DNA of 64,000 bases. Origin: Yamagishiella unicocca. Taxonomy: Eukaryota; Chlorophyta; Chlorophyceae; Chlamydomonadales; Volvocaceae. Positions 32,946 through 45,500 of this stretch are shown here, piece by piece. Location: assembly GCA_003116995.1 (NCBI GenBank), contig BDSL01000035.1:826279-890278 (forward strand). Reading direction: 5' to 3'. Within the stretch, counting starts at the first letter, position 1; each line of letters begins with the position of its first letter. The notes below the pieces were generated by a model. It was not told the DNA's origin and made no database searches. It was given only the letters and a program-made list of their open reading frames with translations. A program made the position numbers and the translations under genes.

Positions 32946-34563
32946 TCAGTTCCAGTAGGCCGAGTCCGGGTCCGGCTTCCCGCCATCCAGCTTGGCTCGC
33001 TCGATGGCGATCAGGCACTGGCACCCCTGCATATCCCGGAAGACGGGAGGAGTCAGCAGCAGCAGCGCCCAGCGTGCCGTTTCCAGATGCTGCCGTCGGG
33101 GTTTGGAAGGGCACCGCAGGATGGCCGCGTGCGGCTGCATGTGATATGACCGTCAGGAAGCGCGAGTTGTTTGCATTTGATGATTGGCGTGGGCCCTACC
33201 CGAGCTCCGGAACCTCGGGGCGCGCAAGCCCTCAGGATCGCACCGTGATACGCACAGGGATATAAAAATTGCCCGGCCCAGACCACTAACCCACCTACCG
33301 ATGAATCTCTTCTTAACCATCCCGCTTTCAGGAAGCCCCGGTTATCGTACCTCCTGGCTGCATTAAAACAAGCAGCACCCAAACGCAAAGAGCAACTTTC
33401 CAACGGTCATCCAAAATGAAATCAACGGTCCCAAACCACCAACTCACCGGCGGCACGTGGTAGTCACCCATGCACTTGTCGTCATCTGCCAGAACCTCGC
33501 CCGCGTAGATCAGCGCCTGTACGACAAGTACGGCCCACAGTGGACGCGAAGGGAAGGCAGCAGCGCGCTCCGGTGCAGGTGCAGCAGGTGCAGCTGCAGC
33601 AGCTGCCAAGCGGTATGGCAGGCGCCGCCCTTGTGGCATCACCACCATGGCAGGCAGGCTCAATGGCTCACGGTGCGTCCACCACTCACGCCCCGCCCAA
33701 AGCGCACGTGGCCCCGTGCATGCCTCCGAATCCCCGGTCCATCCGCCGATCGGTAACACCTCTGGCACGGCCCCTAGCCCTCCACCCCTAATGAGGTCGT
33801 ACGCGGGGTTGCCCAACACCACCTTCCCATATCATGCTGGCGGTTTCCTTATCCCGTAAGTGCTGACCAACGGTTTTTCCCTTAACCCCCTCCCTGCTGG
33901 CGAAGCAACCCACCAGGTCCTCCCAGCGCTGCAGCCCCGGTGTTGCTCTCTTCGCCTCGGGCTTGTTGGCACGCTGGATGCCCCCCGCCCACAGCGCCTG
34001 CTTCACGCGGGCGACCTTCCAGTCGGGGTGCGAGGTGACCCGGTAGCGGCAGCCCCCGCAGAAGAAGACCTGCGAGGGAGGGACGGCGCGAATCCCCGAT
34101 GCGCCATACCGGCAGACCGACCCATGGGCCTTGCGTGAACCACAAATTGCCGAACCACGAGTTGCAGAGTTGCACATGACATTACGGCCCTAATAGGATG
34201 TTACGGCCGCAGGGCCCTCGCGCTCTCCCGGTCCTCAATTCCGCAGCAGCAAGCCACAGATGGCCGGCCGCATCGACAGCCTACACCTATCCCGCGCACG
34301 TACCCGAGGCCCCATGCACCCTGAGCTGAGCTCACCATGTGGTCCCGGTCTTTGCGAGGCGGCACCGTGGGTATGCCCTCGAAAGGCAGCTCCATGGTGG
34401 CGAGCTCCTCAAACACCTCGGCCTGCGGGCGGGGTGCGGCGGGTGCAGCACCGGCACGGAGGGGAGGCGGACGGGGAGGGGGAGTGAGGGACAAAGTACC
34501 GGGAGAGTTGAGTTGCTGTCGGGCCGTGCAGGGGGGCTCGGACTGAGGGCCGCTGGTATGCAG

Positions 34564-34595
<32 letters not shown>

Positions 34596-34999
34596 CGGGG
34601 GTGCTGCGCGGGTTGTGTGTCCGCTTCACTGCCGCCGCTGTTTGGCCCACACTGCAGCCGCTGGGTCGAGCCCTTCCGCGACCCACCCCGGCCGGGCACC
34701 GAGGAAAGGGCGCCGCCGCCGTCCGCCCGCATGCAGGCCCCCCCCATCTCCCTAGCCCTCCACCTGCCCACCTCCTTGTCCTGTGGGATCTCGCGACCTG
34801 CGTCGCAGTCCCACGCTCCCTTGCCCAATGACACTCCCTCGGCCATGACGCCGCTGCTCAGCTGGCCTTTGTCCTCTGTGCTCTCGCGGGCACGCCAGGC
34901 TGGTCGTGTGTTGCTGCTGCCGCTGCTCGGTGTGCGATGTGCTGATTGCTTAGGACCCCAGGCGCGTATAATTGCTGAGCGTTGTGCCGAAATGGGCAT
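32946..34999 (-). CDS. Uncharacterised protein with paired CxxC/CxC-type cysteines
   Basis: Five exons with all junctions in phase 0 (34772-34999, 34336-34422, 33914-34069, 33448-33516, 32946-33026) give 206 residues. An internal Met at 34846 is an alternative start. I do not recognise the family. Visible features are an acidic/hydrophobic EVFEELATMELPFEG segment, a Cys pair in FFCGGCRYRVTSHPDW, a basic QRANKPEAKR stretch, the helix RWEDLALIYAGEVLADDDKC, and a terminal GCQC. Four to five cysteines split into two clusters could bind zinc. Clean splice phase across every exon and G/C-ending codons support a real gene. The first exon is Ser/Arg-rich and may be a targeting sequence. It is convergent with the HutX-like gene. 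Confidence 0.6.
34561..34598. repeat. CAGG tetranucleotide repeat
   Basis: A run of about nine GCAG/CAGG units in intron 1 of the 32946-34999 gene. Confidence 0.85.
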
Positions 35000-37233
35000 A
35001 GACAGGTCTCGCGAGCAGAGAAAAGGATCTATTGAAAGAAATGCGAGTACTCGCAGCAGCCGCTAGCTACGAGCCCCCCCGTGGTCCCGTCCCAGGGTCT
35101 GCTGCTCCCCGCCTTGGATACTCCGAATTCGTTGGCGGCACGCTGGGACTGATCCACCAACGCTCCTAGTCCCCATCCTCCACCTTGCTTTGACCCCTGC
35201 TGTTGCTATTGTAACCCTCGCATTCTGCTGTTGTTGCCGCAAGAATCCGCGGACCGCGGCCATGCGAGTGTCCAACCGACGCCAAAGAGTCCTGAGTCGA
35301 CACCACCTGTCAATTGTTTACAAATGTACGTGTATCGAATAACTCATTGGCAAAGTTGGTTTCGTAGGCAAACTTTCAAGCCAACCCGACTTGACTTGAA
35401 CGTGTCATCAACCGAAATTCTAGTGATGAAGTTGCTCGTCAATCCTGAGGTCAAGTTCCAAAACTCAGGAGGAAATCCGTTCTAATGCTTTTGGCAAACC
35501 TAAGCGTGAGGTCCTTGTCCTGACAAGCGTGCGTTGGTGGTTGGGAGTATTACGTGTTACAGCGGGCCCCAGACCACCGAAGTGGTAGAGCCGTAGGAGG
35601 CATCGTCGGAAACTGAAAGAGGTGCAGGAAGAAAAATACCCACTCCATCGAGATTTAGCAAACCACCAGGAAAGAGCCCAGAGGACCAACAGCGTCAACC
35701 ACCACCCAGGAGGAAGTAGGTCCTATGCCTCCCTACCAGCAGTACACCGACTGCAGCCCAAGCAGACCCTCACCCAGAGAAGACAGCAGAGCGCATCAAC
35801 GAGTCGAACAGGAACCTCTTACAAAATTGTGAGACGCACCGCCACACCGAGGTAAGGATGTGCTTGCGTGCATGCAGGAGGACTTTGAGGCGGGAAACAA
35901 TTTGAACCTGACGAATGCCACGACTGATCCCACAAACACTTACTCTACCTTACGGTCTGGGGTCCACTGTCACAGTAACTACTATTCACCGGCCTGGATG
36001 CTTAGTCACTGCTGCCTCTGGCTCCTAGATGGTGATACCGTGCACACCGTGCAATAGCACACACCTTACACACCTCGCACCTCTGTTTCGACCTCGGCTG
36101 TGGAAGACAATACGCTTTTTACACCGACACATGGGATGTCCTATTCTGCAGGCCGACTAATTGCGACCTGCGGTAAGGGGAGCGTTTGCTTTCGCAACCC
36201 GCACTTCATTGTGCGAGTGTCTGCATTCACCCCTTGCCTCCGACTGCCTTTCCGTGCTTCCAACACGTGTGGTTTTGCTCAGCTCGGTGTGCCGCGGACT
36301 GGGTGGGGTGCAGTCGGGGCCACCCACCCGTTCATCCGTGTGGTTGGAGTCGCTGGCGGTGTGCTGGCCAATCCCTGGCTGCCCTGGAGGGCCTGAGCGG
36401 CTCCTGCCTCGGGCCCTTCGTATGCCGCTTGTCCGCATGCATAGTGCCTCCTGGTACCGAGGCTGTTTTGCGGGGCATGTTTCTCCCGTGCCGTTTGTTT
36501 CGCCTAGTTGTTTCTGTTTGAATGTGACCGTGTTGGTGGGTGTGCCTAGGCCGCCGTCTGCCTGGTGTTGCGTTTTCCCCGTCCTCGTTCAAGGTTCTGG
36601 CTGCTGGCTGGTACCACCGTTTCTTCGGTGGTGGGCCTTGAGGTGCATAGGTTGCCCTCTTTTGTCAGCACCCCGTCCTCTTGGTCGCGGCGGGATGTCC
36701 CTATGCCTATGGGGCGTCTGCTGGCCACTGTTGGTTGCCAGCACGATGGTGGCTCGCTTGTCCTCGGTTTGACCGGCGTGTCTGTGGTTTCGGAGTTTCA
36801 CATGCCCTTGGGGGCGTCTGCTGGGTTCAGCCCCGGTTCTCCCATGGTGAGGCCACGGACATGGGCCCCTTTTAATGTCCTTGGTTTGGCTGGGTTCGCA
36901 TGTGCTTGAGGACGCTGTCACGTCTTATGCTTATTTCTTGTAAGGGTATTACGTCATGTTGATACGGCACCGGGTGCCAACGCTGGGGCTCGGGGGCATA
37001 CCTTGATACGTGCCGACGCCCCGTTTTTGGTACGCTGTCGTACGGCTATGCGGTTACACACTCAAAACCTCCACAATCATACCGCAGTATAATGCGAACA
37101 CTCCGGGATGTACAATAACGTTGCTCTTTTATCGCATCGGTGTTCCAGCTTCCGCAACATGATAAATATGCGGTGCTAAATCTTAGCACGCTTACCAGCT
37201 CAGTACCAGCCGTCTCCTATTCTTTACTATAGT
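35000..37233. other. Intergenic region upstream of the first TIR-like/TPR gene
   Basis: No supported gene. The segment 36180-36910 is open in several frames on both strands over 300-600 bases but shows no domain or splice-supported continuation; it may be an old repeat. About 35535-35615 resembles 25650-25730. Confidence 0.4.
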
Positions 37234-40200
37234 ATGGGCTGCGGAGCTAGCAAAGCGGTAAGACAGCTGACTAGACGCCGACATGTCGCGTTTGCGCGCT
37301 GACCTTGCAGTGCGCCGGTATGGTCAATACTTGTGTCGCACGAGATATTACCATATCGTACATAGAGTAGTTGGTTCATGGAAGTGAGCGCGTTAGGCTT
37401 GTAGTGGGACGAGTGGGCCGCGCGGGTGCGCCGGAGTAAAGCTTGGGCCTGTTGGGAACGGTTGCCATGCGCGCTGCATTTTTTTAATCCAGCAGGCTAT
37501 ATATATCAGCCCTCATTCCCGCTTGAGGGTACTGTTAGTCAGCTGGTTAACTTGCCGGTAACGCGGCCCATCGTTGTCGTGCTACCGGCTTACTTTGCAG
37601 GCGCCCACGGGCTCCGCAGTAGACGCCCCAAAAGTCGCGCGGAGGCTCGATATGACTTCGTCGCTGGACATTGCCCCGCCGTGTGGTGCTGCCACACGCC
37701 ATGATGCCCACGTCTCAAGGGTTAGTCCTTACTTGGCAGGGACGGAATGCTGTGCACCTAGCGGGTGGCGCAAGCGTTGGGCTACAGCCAACGGGAGCGC
37801 AGGCCCCCTGCGTACTCAGAGCATGCGTTGCGTCGCGCCGCGCCGCGCGGGTGGGTGTGCAAGTGCGGTGATGAACCTTCCGAGGCCCCTTCACGCTTGG
37901 AGTCCTTCCAAGTAATGAGAACAGGAGAACAGAGCCAGCGCAAACGCGTACCCCCTTGCTGCTGCGCTTGCCCGCTCGCAGGCCGCTGTGTCCCTGGCCT
38001 GGTTACAGCAGTTGGCTGCAAGAGACGGAATGCGGGATCGTGGGGTAACCACCGGCGACTTGGTTATGCAGGTAGTTAAGCCGGCAACCGCTGACGCCCG
38101 GTGCCGCTACACGGACCTGATGTTGCGCGAGCCTTCCCTCCAAGGCGCCGTGTCCCAGGGGAGGCCGTTCTACTTCATAAGCCACACCTGGTCCCGGCCC
38201 TTTGCGGAGACGCTCGACATGCTGGCGAGCCACTTTGAGCCTGAGCGGCAGCGGGTGTGGAGGCAGAAGGACGGCCAGCCGCTGCCGCCCCTTGCTCCCC
38301 ACGAGGTGTTTGTGTGGTTCGACATATTCGCAGTGGTGAGTAGCGGGGTGACGTACACAGTGTCTGTCAAAAAAGGTATCCGCCTATGCTGAAAACAAGA
38401 TATATAGTACGTTAATAACGTGTACAACATGAGCGGAGATACCAGTACTACCTGCCAGCTGCAGACAAACCGATTGCTGGTGCTGTGTTGGGGTTTCAGG
38501 GTTTGAGGTCGGAAATCGATCCCGCAATGTTGGCCAGTTTCGGTTGGATTCGATAGGCGAAGGCTCAGTGGTCTGGTGGGGGAAGCTAGGCGACGGAACC
38601 TCACTCACTGGCATCCAACACTTGCTGTCCTCCTACACAGCGTAATGTCGCTGGGCTGGTCTGGGGTTTTGCCTCCCCTTCCTATCCTGTTACTCTTTAA
38701 GTAACGCACGCCTCGCAGCAAGTTGGGCACGGCGGCTGCACCGGGGGCTACGTGGCTATGGTCGTGACGGGGCAACGGCACGCAGGAGCGGAGTAAAGCC
38801 GCCCCTGGCCCCCTCGTGAGGTCGCCCCTCCTCCATCGCCCCTCACCCCTCGTCCCTCGCCCCTCACCCCTCACCCCTCGTCCCTCGCCCCCCGCCCCTC
38901 GTCCTCCCAGAACCAGCACATGGTCGGGCAGGAGAACAGCGACTTGGCCGCGCTGTGCGAGGCGGTGGTGGATGCCCAGGAGACCCTCATGGTGCTGGAC
39001 CCGGAAGGCGTACTGGTCACCCGCATCTGGTGCCTCTATGAGGCGTGGCAGAGCAGCAGGGCTGGGATGGCCAAGTTACGGTTGCTGTCGTACGGAATCA
39101 TGACCGAGCAGCTGGAAAAGGTTGGCATCAGGGGCGGAGCCATGCGAGAAAGGGGCGGGACGGGTGTGGAGGCTGGGAAAAGGCGGCCGGGGAGAGAGCA
39201 ATGAGACTGGCCGGAAGGGGAAATTGAGAATGGGTCAGGAGGTTGGGGGAACGAGGCGGAGCGGTGTCACTGACGGGGGTGGGCGAAGGTAGTCAATCGT
39301 AAGCTTGGCAGAAGCGCAACGTAGCGATTTGGAGGGTAACCCCAGCAGGGGGGAAGGGCTTGTGCCAATGTGTTTGCATCACGCCACTGGCGTAGCCTTG
39401 GGTAGCTATCTGCCGTGCAATGCCGTACCACCATGCGTTCTGCCGCCGCCAGGTCTTTATCGACCTGGACGTCAGCTGCGCTGAGGCCGCCGTGGAGGCC
39501 GACCGGGTCCGCATCTTAGCTGACATCGAGCGGGATGTTGGCAGCTTGCACGACATGACCCACCGTCTCAAGGACGTCCTGGTCGCTGGCACGGTGGCGC
39601 AAGTACCCCCGGTGGACTCGGAGTGGACACATTTCGCGTCCTTTGAGCTGGCGACCGCTGCATGGCTCTGCGAATTGTACGGCCGGCTGGACGACGCGGA
39701 ACCGCTGTCCAGGCGGGCGCTGGAGTGCAGGGAGCGGGTGCTGGGGCCGGATCATCCGGACACACTCACTGCTGTCAACAACCTGGCGGCCTTGATGCAA
39801 ACGCAAGGCAAGCTGGAGGAGGCGGAACGGCTGCAGCGGCGAGCGCTGGAGGGCAAAGAGCGAATCCTGGGCCCAATGGACCCAGAAACACTCACTACCG
39901 TCAACAACCTGGCGGGCGTGCTAGGCGCTCAGGGCAAGATGGACGAAGCGGAGCCGCTGTTGAGACGAGCGCTGGAGGGCCGTGAGCGAGTGTTGGGCCC
40001 AAATCACCATAACACACTTGGGGCTCTCAACAACCTGGCACACCACCTGCAGCTACAAGGCAAGTCCGACGAGGCGGAGCCGCTGTGCAGGCGCGTCGTC
40101 GAGGGCCTGGAGCGAGTGCTGGGCCCCAGCCACCCCGACACATTCGCCTCGCTCAACAACCTGGGGCAGCTGCTGCAGTCCCAGGGGAAGTTGGACGAGG

Positions 40201-40487
40201 TGGAACCGCTGTTGAAGCGAGCGCTGGAGGGCAGCGAGCGAGTGCTGGGCCCCAATCACCCGGACACGCTGCTCTCTGTGAAGAACCTCGCGGACCTGCG
40301 GCAGCGCCAGGACCGGGTGGCGGAAGCAGAGTCGCTGTACAGGCGGGCGGTGGAAGGCTACGAGCGGGTGCTGGGACCAGAGCACCACTACACCAGCAGG
40401 TCCATCAGGGATCTGGCAGACCTGCTGCGGCGTCAGGGCCGGGTGGAGGAGGCGGACCGCCTGCACAAGCCGAAAATCGTGGGCTAG
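37234..40487 (+). CDS. TIR-like domain + TPR protein with N-myristoylation/palmitoylation signal (paralogue 1)
   Basis: Five exons in phase 0 (37234-37257, 37601-37720, 37982-38335, 38911-39120, 39453-40487) give 580 residues. Exon 1 encodes just MGCGASKA: Gly2 fits N-myristoylation, Cys3 palmitoylation and Ser6 the usual preference. Exon 2 is a linker. Exons 3-4 encode a TIR-like fold: YFISHTW (residues 112-118) as the first strand, FVWFDIFAVNQH as the second, a helix (DLAALCEAVVDA), a strand (TLMVLD) and RIWCLYEAW, whose Glu210 sits where plant and animal TIR domains keep the catalytic NADase Glu (WCL-E). Exon 5 adds a helical bridge and six 42-residue kinesin-light-chain/nephrocystin-3-type TPRs plus a partial one. 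No nucleotide-binding domain lies between TIR-like and TPR parts. It is a tandem duplicate of the gene at 42536. Function is unknown; membrane-attached sensing or signalling is inference. Confidence 0.8.
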
Positions 40488-40563
40488 GTCGAACACAGCC
40501 CAGGATACGCTCGCTTAGTCAAATAGTAAGTTGTAGAACGCCCGCAGCGTTAGGAGAAGTTGC

Positions 40564-40734
40564 TTGGACGAGGCAGAGGCACTACTCGGGGGGCCGCTGG
40601 AGGGCAGTGATGCGCGACTGCTGGGCCCAAGCCACCCTGACAAGCTCACCCTGGCACGCCGAAACGTCTGGCGGACATGCCAGTATGACCAGGCTTGGCT
40701 GTCGTACGGGCAGGTGCTGGAAGGCTGTGGTTGA
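40564..40734 (+). pseudogene. Decayed extra TPR unit downstream of paralogue 1
   Basis: An open stretch of 57 codons ending in TGA, 76 bases after the stop of paralogue 1, encodes LDEAEALL, GPLEGSDARLLGPSHPDKL and LSYGQVLEG. This is a recognisable but degenerate copy of the 42-residue repeat, with no visible way to join it to the gene. Confidence 0.65.
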
Positions 40735-42535
40735 GTGCTGTGCCAATTCCACGTTCACAGCTTGCGCGTCCAACAGTTCCCCGTCCTCTCCTGCGAGCAA
40801 TCTGGCTAGAGCCCTCTGCAATCGAACGGAAGGACGGAAGGATCGTCGAGAGGCATTCGTTGCGACGCGCCTTAGGACAGGAACACGCCTGCTCGTTTTA
40901 CTGTGCAACTCACGGTTGACACAAGATGTGAAGTTGCAAACGGCAATCGGCAATTTAGCACTGTGACTCGTACGACCTATGGAACAATGATTTGTGGGTA
41001 TGGAACCCTGCTGGCTCGTGAAGAACCACTGTTTGCTTACTGCCAAAATTGCAGGGCACATATATTAGACAGGGGAACATGGCCTGACATCGCTTACGTG
41101 TAAAGCGCATGTGGGATGCCATTAAAATTATGTACATGGTTCGCATACCGCTGTTTTCCTGTATGCTTCCGCTGTCCGCGGTGCTGCTATGTGAATAAAC
41201 AGGAGGAGTCAGCATCTTGAATCCTGCACGTCGTTATAACCCTATGGTTAGCAGTGCGTTCCGTTGTTGGTTGCTGTGATATGAAGGGTTTGCGAGGGAG
41301 GGGGGCTGAGTGATGCGGCTCTGCTAATGGCAATAGCAGAGCCATTGCCGCCGCCGCAGCTGTTGATGTTCCTACCATTGATCCGAGGGCGTAATAAAGT
41401 TTGTGGCGCTGTGAGGCGCTGTGCTGGTGGATTGGGGTAAGGAGGCGCATATCAGATGATCGTGTACTGACCCTGATCGCGGCCTGTGATGGTGCCACTA
41501 GATATGACGTTCCGCTGGCAAATCACGGCCATACCAACCGGTTTGGGTGCTTTGCCGCCTCAGGTGTAGGACGTTTGCCCAGGTGCATCCTTGGTGGTTC
41601 CCGCTCCGGGTACCACGTGCTTTAACGTCGGTTACGGTAGCTTTAGCCTGACAGGTGCATGCAGTCATGTAATCGGTTGGGCGAATCTAAAGCTTCGCAG
41701 CCGGCGACTCTGTCAACATACGTGTGCGTGTGTGTGTGTGCGCGCGCGCGATGGCCTGCCAAAATGGCACTCATACCGTACTGCGGTGTGAAAGCCCTAG
41801 TCTTGCTGTGATTACTTGACTAGGGCTGTCGCCTGATCGGTAGTATTCAATTTGCCTGCATTTAGGGTCCTTCTTTGGGGAACGCCCTCTGTAAGACAAT
41901 CTATTGGGGAGGAGTTGGCGGTGCACAACAAGCAACACAATAGCGCATTTGTGTTTTAACAATACAAAAATATTTCAGTAGTTCTACATGTGCGTGGATA
42001 TTACGTACAGGCTATGGAGAACGTATTCCGCGTGCGCAATAACTGTCAGGAATTGGCACACACGGTGTGCTCAACATACATAGGTTGCGGGACATTTTCC
42101 TTGGGCAGTGTCTTGTCTTTAAATGCTACTGGCGATTTTGCGTTGTGAAGGAGTTGGGCGGAAGGGCCATCTGAACGGCTCTTTGCTGCCAAAGCCGATG
42201 TTACATCACAAGGTGCTTCTATACTTTGTTTACCACGAGTGACAGTGACGCTGTAAAGACCGGTGACATAGTTGCAGCGTGAGACGACGGCCGACGGTGC
42301 GACGGACGTGGACGCTGTCGTACAGTATTGCCGCATGCTTCGCATTAGGAACTCTCACTATGCTTGCAGCTGGCAGTTGATCAACACAACCCGGCAAAGC
42401 TGTACGTTAGGTATCCTTACATAACGTTTTGTGGATAATAGATAATTAGTGCTGGAGTGCTGGTACGCCGACACCTCTGAACGGGCCCCTGCACCTTAAC
42501 CGGCTTAAAAATAGCTAGCCCACAGTGTGTTTACA
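40735..42535. other. Spacer between the two TIR-like/TPR paralogues
   Basis: Contains a TGTAA signal at 41099-41103 that could end paralogue 1, a CA/GT-rich run near 41722-41750, and presumably the promoter of paralogue 2. No other gene was recognised. Confidence 0.5.
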
Positions 42536-45500
42536 ATGGGCTGTGGCGCTAGCAAGGCGGTGAGATGGCTCGCAACAGGGCCACTGCCAGTCCGGCCGCT
42601 GCCTCCGACATGTCTTCTGAGTGTTCGCATTGCGGTTCGGGCAGTGGTAGAGCTGCACATATTACCGAATAAGTTATGAAATAAGCAGAAGACGTGGCTC
42701 ACGAAATAAGCCAGGCCCTGTGGCGGGGGCGGGGGCGGAGCTCGGCCGAAAGCGGACTGAGCGCAACTTTAGCCGGCTGTGACATATCGTTAAGATACAG
42801 TACCAGATTGGAAATCCAGCAGGCTGGCAAGCCTGCTGCAAGGTTCCCTTCTGTCTGCCGTGACACCTACGCTTGTCGTTCTATGGATTACTTTGCAGGT
42901 GCTCGCTAGCCCTGCAAGCGATGGTCCAGGATGTCCGCCGAAGCTTGGTGTAGTGACGCCGATTGGCTCTGGTGCACAATATGGCGATGCCAAAGGCGTG
43001 TCAGAATCAACGGCTTTTGGCTCGTCGCAGCGTCAAGACACAAATAGCTTTGTTCGTTTAGCAACACGCCATGAATCGCACGTCTCAAGGGTACGTCTTA
43101 ACATGACGGTGGGGCAGCAGACCGATGGCAGCGAGGGTCGCCAGCATGGGGGACGCCAAGGGGAAGCAATAATGTCCAGGGACGAGGGACCTGTCGATAG
43201 AACATGCCGCGGGCGATGTCCAACAAACGCCCCGCGAGAGCTTGGCCCGTGGTGCAGCTTGCGGCTGTGGGCTGGCTCCTCTGAAACATCACGGACAGCG
43301 GCTATTGTTTTGGGGGGTTGAGAGGAAGCCGTGGACACGACACAGGAGCAGTAGGGTAGGAACTAGGAAGGGGAGGGCTACAAAAGGACGCGTGCCGGAT
43401 TGGGCGGGTGCGTCTCCCTGGGCTGGTCATGGTCGCATTGGTGAAGCCGGCAAACGGGCGTTGTCACATGGGTGAGGGCTGCCGCTGGCGAGGGCTCCGC
43501 GACCGCTTCTGCGCGTCTCGGGGATCGTCCGGGGATCTTCTGCGCGTCTCGGGGATCGTCCGGGGATCTTCTGCGCGTCTCGGGGATCGTCCGGGGATCT
43601 TCTGCGCGTCTCGGGGATCTTCTGCAACCTGGTTTGCTGCAACCTGGCCGCATGGTGCCGCCCGCTAGCCAGCGAATAACACGTTACGTCACGCGTGCTG
43701 CTGCTGCTTCGCAACCATCATCAAGGCCATTTCCATTCGCGTTGAGGCACGTAGCGCAGCTGCGCATAGCTCGCAGGCGGGGGCAACATGCGCCTCCCTT
43801 TTCCTGCTTGCCTGGAACCGACTACCGTCCCCTCATGCAAGAAACACGGCGGCCCCAGGAAGTCTCCGCTTCGGTGTACCTGTCAAGCTTGGCTCATCAG
43901 CGTGAAGCGCGCTTTCCCCTGCTGCTGCATCTGCTCGCTCCCTCGCAGGCCGCCGTGTCCCTGGCCTGGTTACAGCGCTTCTCGGACAAGCACCGCTTTC
44001 GCCAGCGCGGGCTGACCACCGCGGAGGTGGTGACCGAGCGGATCCTTGCAGCCACAGCCCGCCACAAGTGCCGCTTCACGGACCTCATGCTCCGCGACTC
44101 GGCACAGAAACACGCCGTGTCCCAGGGCCGGCCCTACTATTTCGTCAGCCACACCTGGGGCCGGCCCTTTGCGGAGATGCTTGCCATGGTGGCCCGCCAC
44201 TTCGAGCCGGCGCAGCAGCGGGTGTGGAGGCGGGAGGACGGCAAGCCGCTGCCGCCTCTAGCTCCTGAAGAGGTGTTTGTATGGTTCGATATGTTTGCGG
44301 TGGTGAGTGGCGCAGGAGGATGGCGTACGGGTAAGGGCAAGGGGATGTCAAGTGGATGGAGGACGGCTGCTTGACGATTACATGGGGTAGGCTGGCTTGC
44401 AGCCAGGTTTTGATTGATTACTATTGTGGGGATTTCGTTGTGCCGGACCAAGGCAGCCCAATGTCAAGGAAAGACAAACAGGGCAAGTAGTTGACACCTT
44501 CTTTTATGATTGCTTAAACGAATCTCCGTCCTTTGCTTGTCCATTTCAGAACCAGCACGACACTGGGCAAAACGCGGGCGACCTGGCGGCGCTGTGGGAG
44601 GCGATTCACGACGCGCAGGAGACCCTCATGGTCCTGGACCCGGAAGGCGCCGTTCTCACGCGCATCTGGTGCCTGTACGAGGCGTGGCAGACCAGCAAAG
44701 CCGGGCCAGATAAGCTGCGGCTGCTGTCGTACGGTATCGAGTTTGAGCAGCTAGAAAAGGTGAGGGGGAGGATGAAGGCGACGAGGGCTGCAGGCGATCC
44801 AGACCCATGCTACGCTATATGTACTGCATTGGTGCTAAGCACGTAGCGTGCGAGCTAGCCCGCAGCTAGACCAACCTGAAAATCACAATTGGGGCATTGT
44901 TGGTGTCATGGCCTGAAAAGGATGTCGCGAGATAGGGCGCTGGGGGTCTTGGACCTGCTGTCTTTACCATCACCACGGGGCGGCGCCCCGCGTCTATTCC
45001 TGTCCTCGCTGCCCAGATTACGGAATGCGCATTCAAATATTTTAGCAGTGGACAACCCGGTCTTGGGCATACCGGGAAATACACGACTCGCGGTCGGTTT
45101 TCGCCCAGTGTGACGTTGCTGCGCTCGCCATGCACTTATTTCGCTGGTGGAAGCGACTGTATCATTAGCCGCAGAAACTTGCGGCACTCTTTGAGGCAAC
45201 CACTTTTCCCTGACATATACTTCGCTGCCATACAAATTTCGCTGCCAGGTGTTCATCGACCTCGATGTCAGCCGCGCTCAGGCCAGCGTGGAGGAGGACA
45301 GGATCCGGATTCTGGACGAGATCCGGCGAGATTTCGGCAGCCTACACAGCATGACGCACCGCCTCAAGGACGCGCTCGTGGCTGGCACGGTGGCGCAAGT
45401 GCCGCCCGTGGATTCGGAGTGGTCGGAGGACACCGCCAACCGCCTGTCCACGGCCGCGCTGCTATGTCAGGTGTATGGGCGATTAGAGGAAGCGGAGCCG

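Noticed and set aside
33781..33860. Possible extra exon (GNPAYDLI frame) in the 32946-34999 gene
   Set aside because: No donor keeps phase with the next exon, whereas skipping it leaves every junction in phase 0.
36161..36909. Long open frames on both strands, up to 203 codons
   Set aside because: Several frames are open at once, composition is Cys/Trp/Pro-odd, and no domain or splice phase supports any of them.
43472..43948. Upstream open extension of the third exon of paralogue 2
   Set aside because: It reads through the 31-bp array and a consensus CTCGCAG acceptor shared with paralogue 1, so it is intron.
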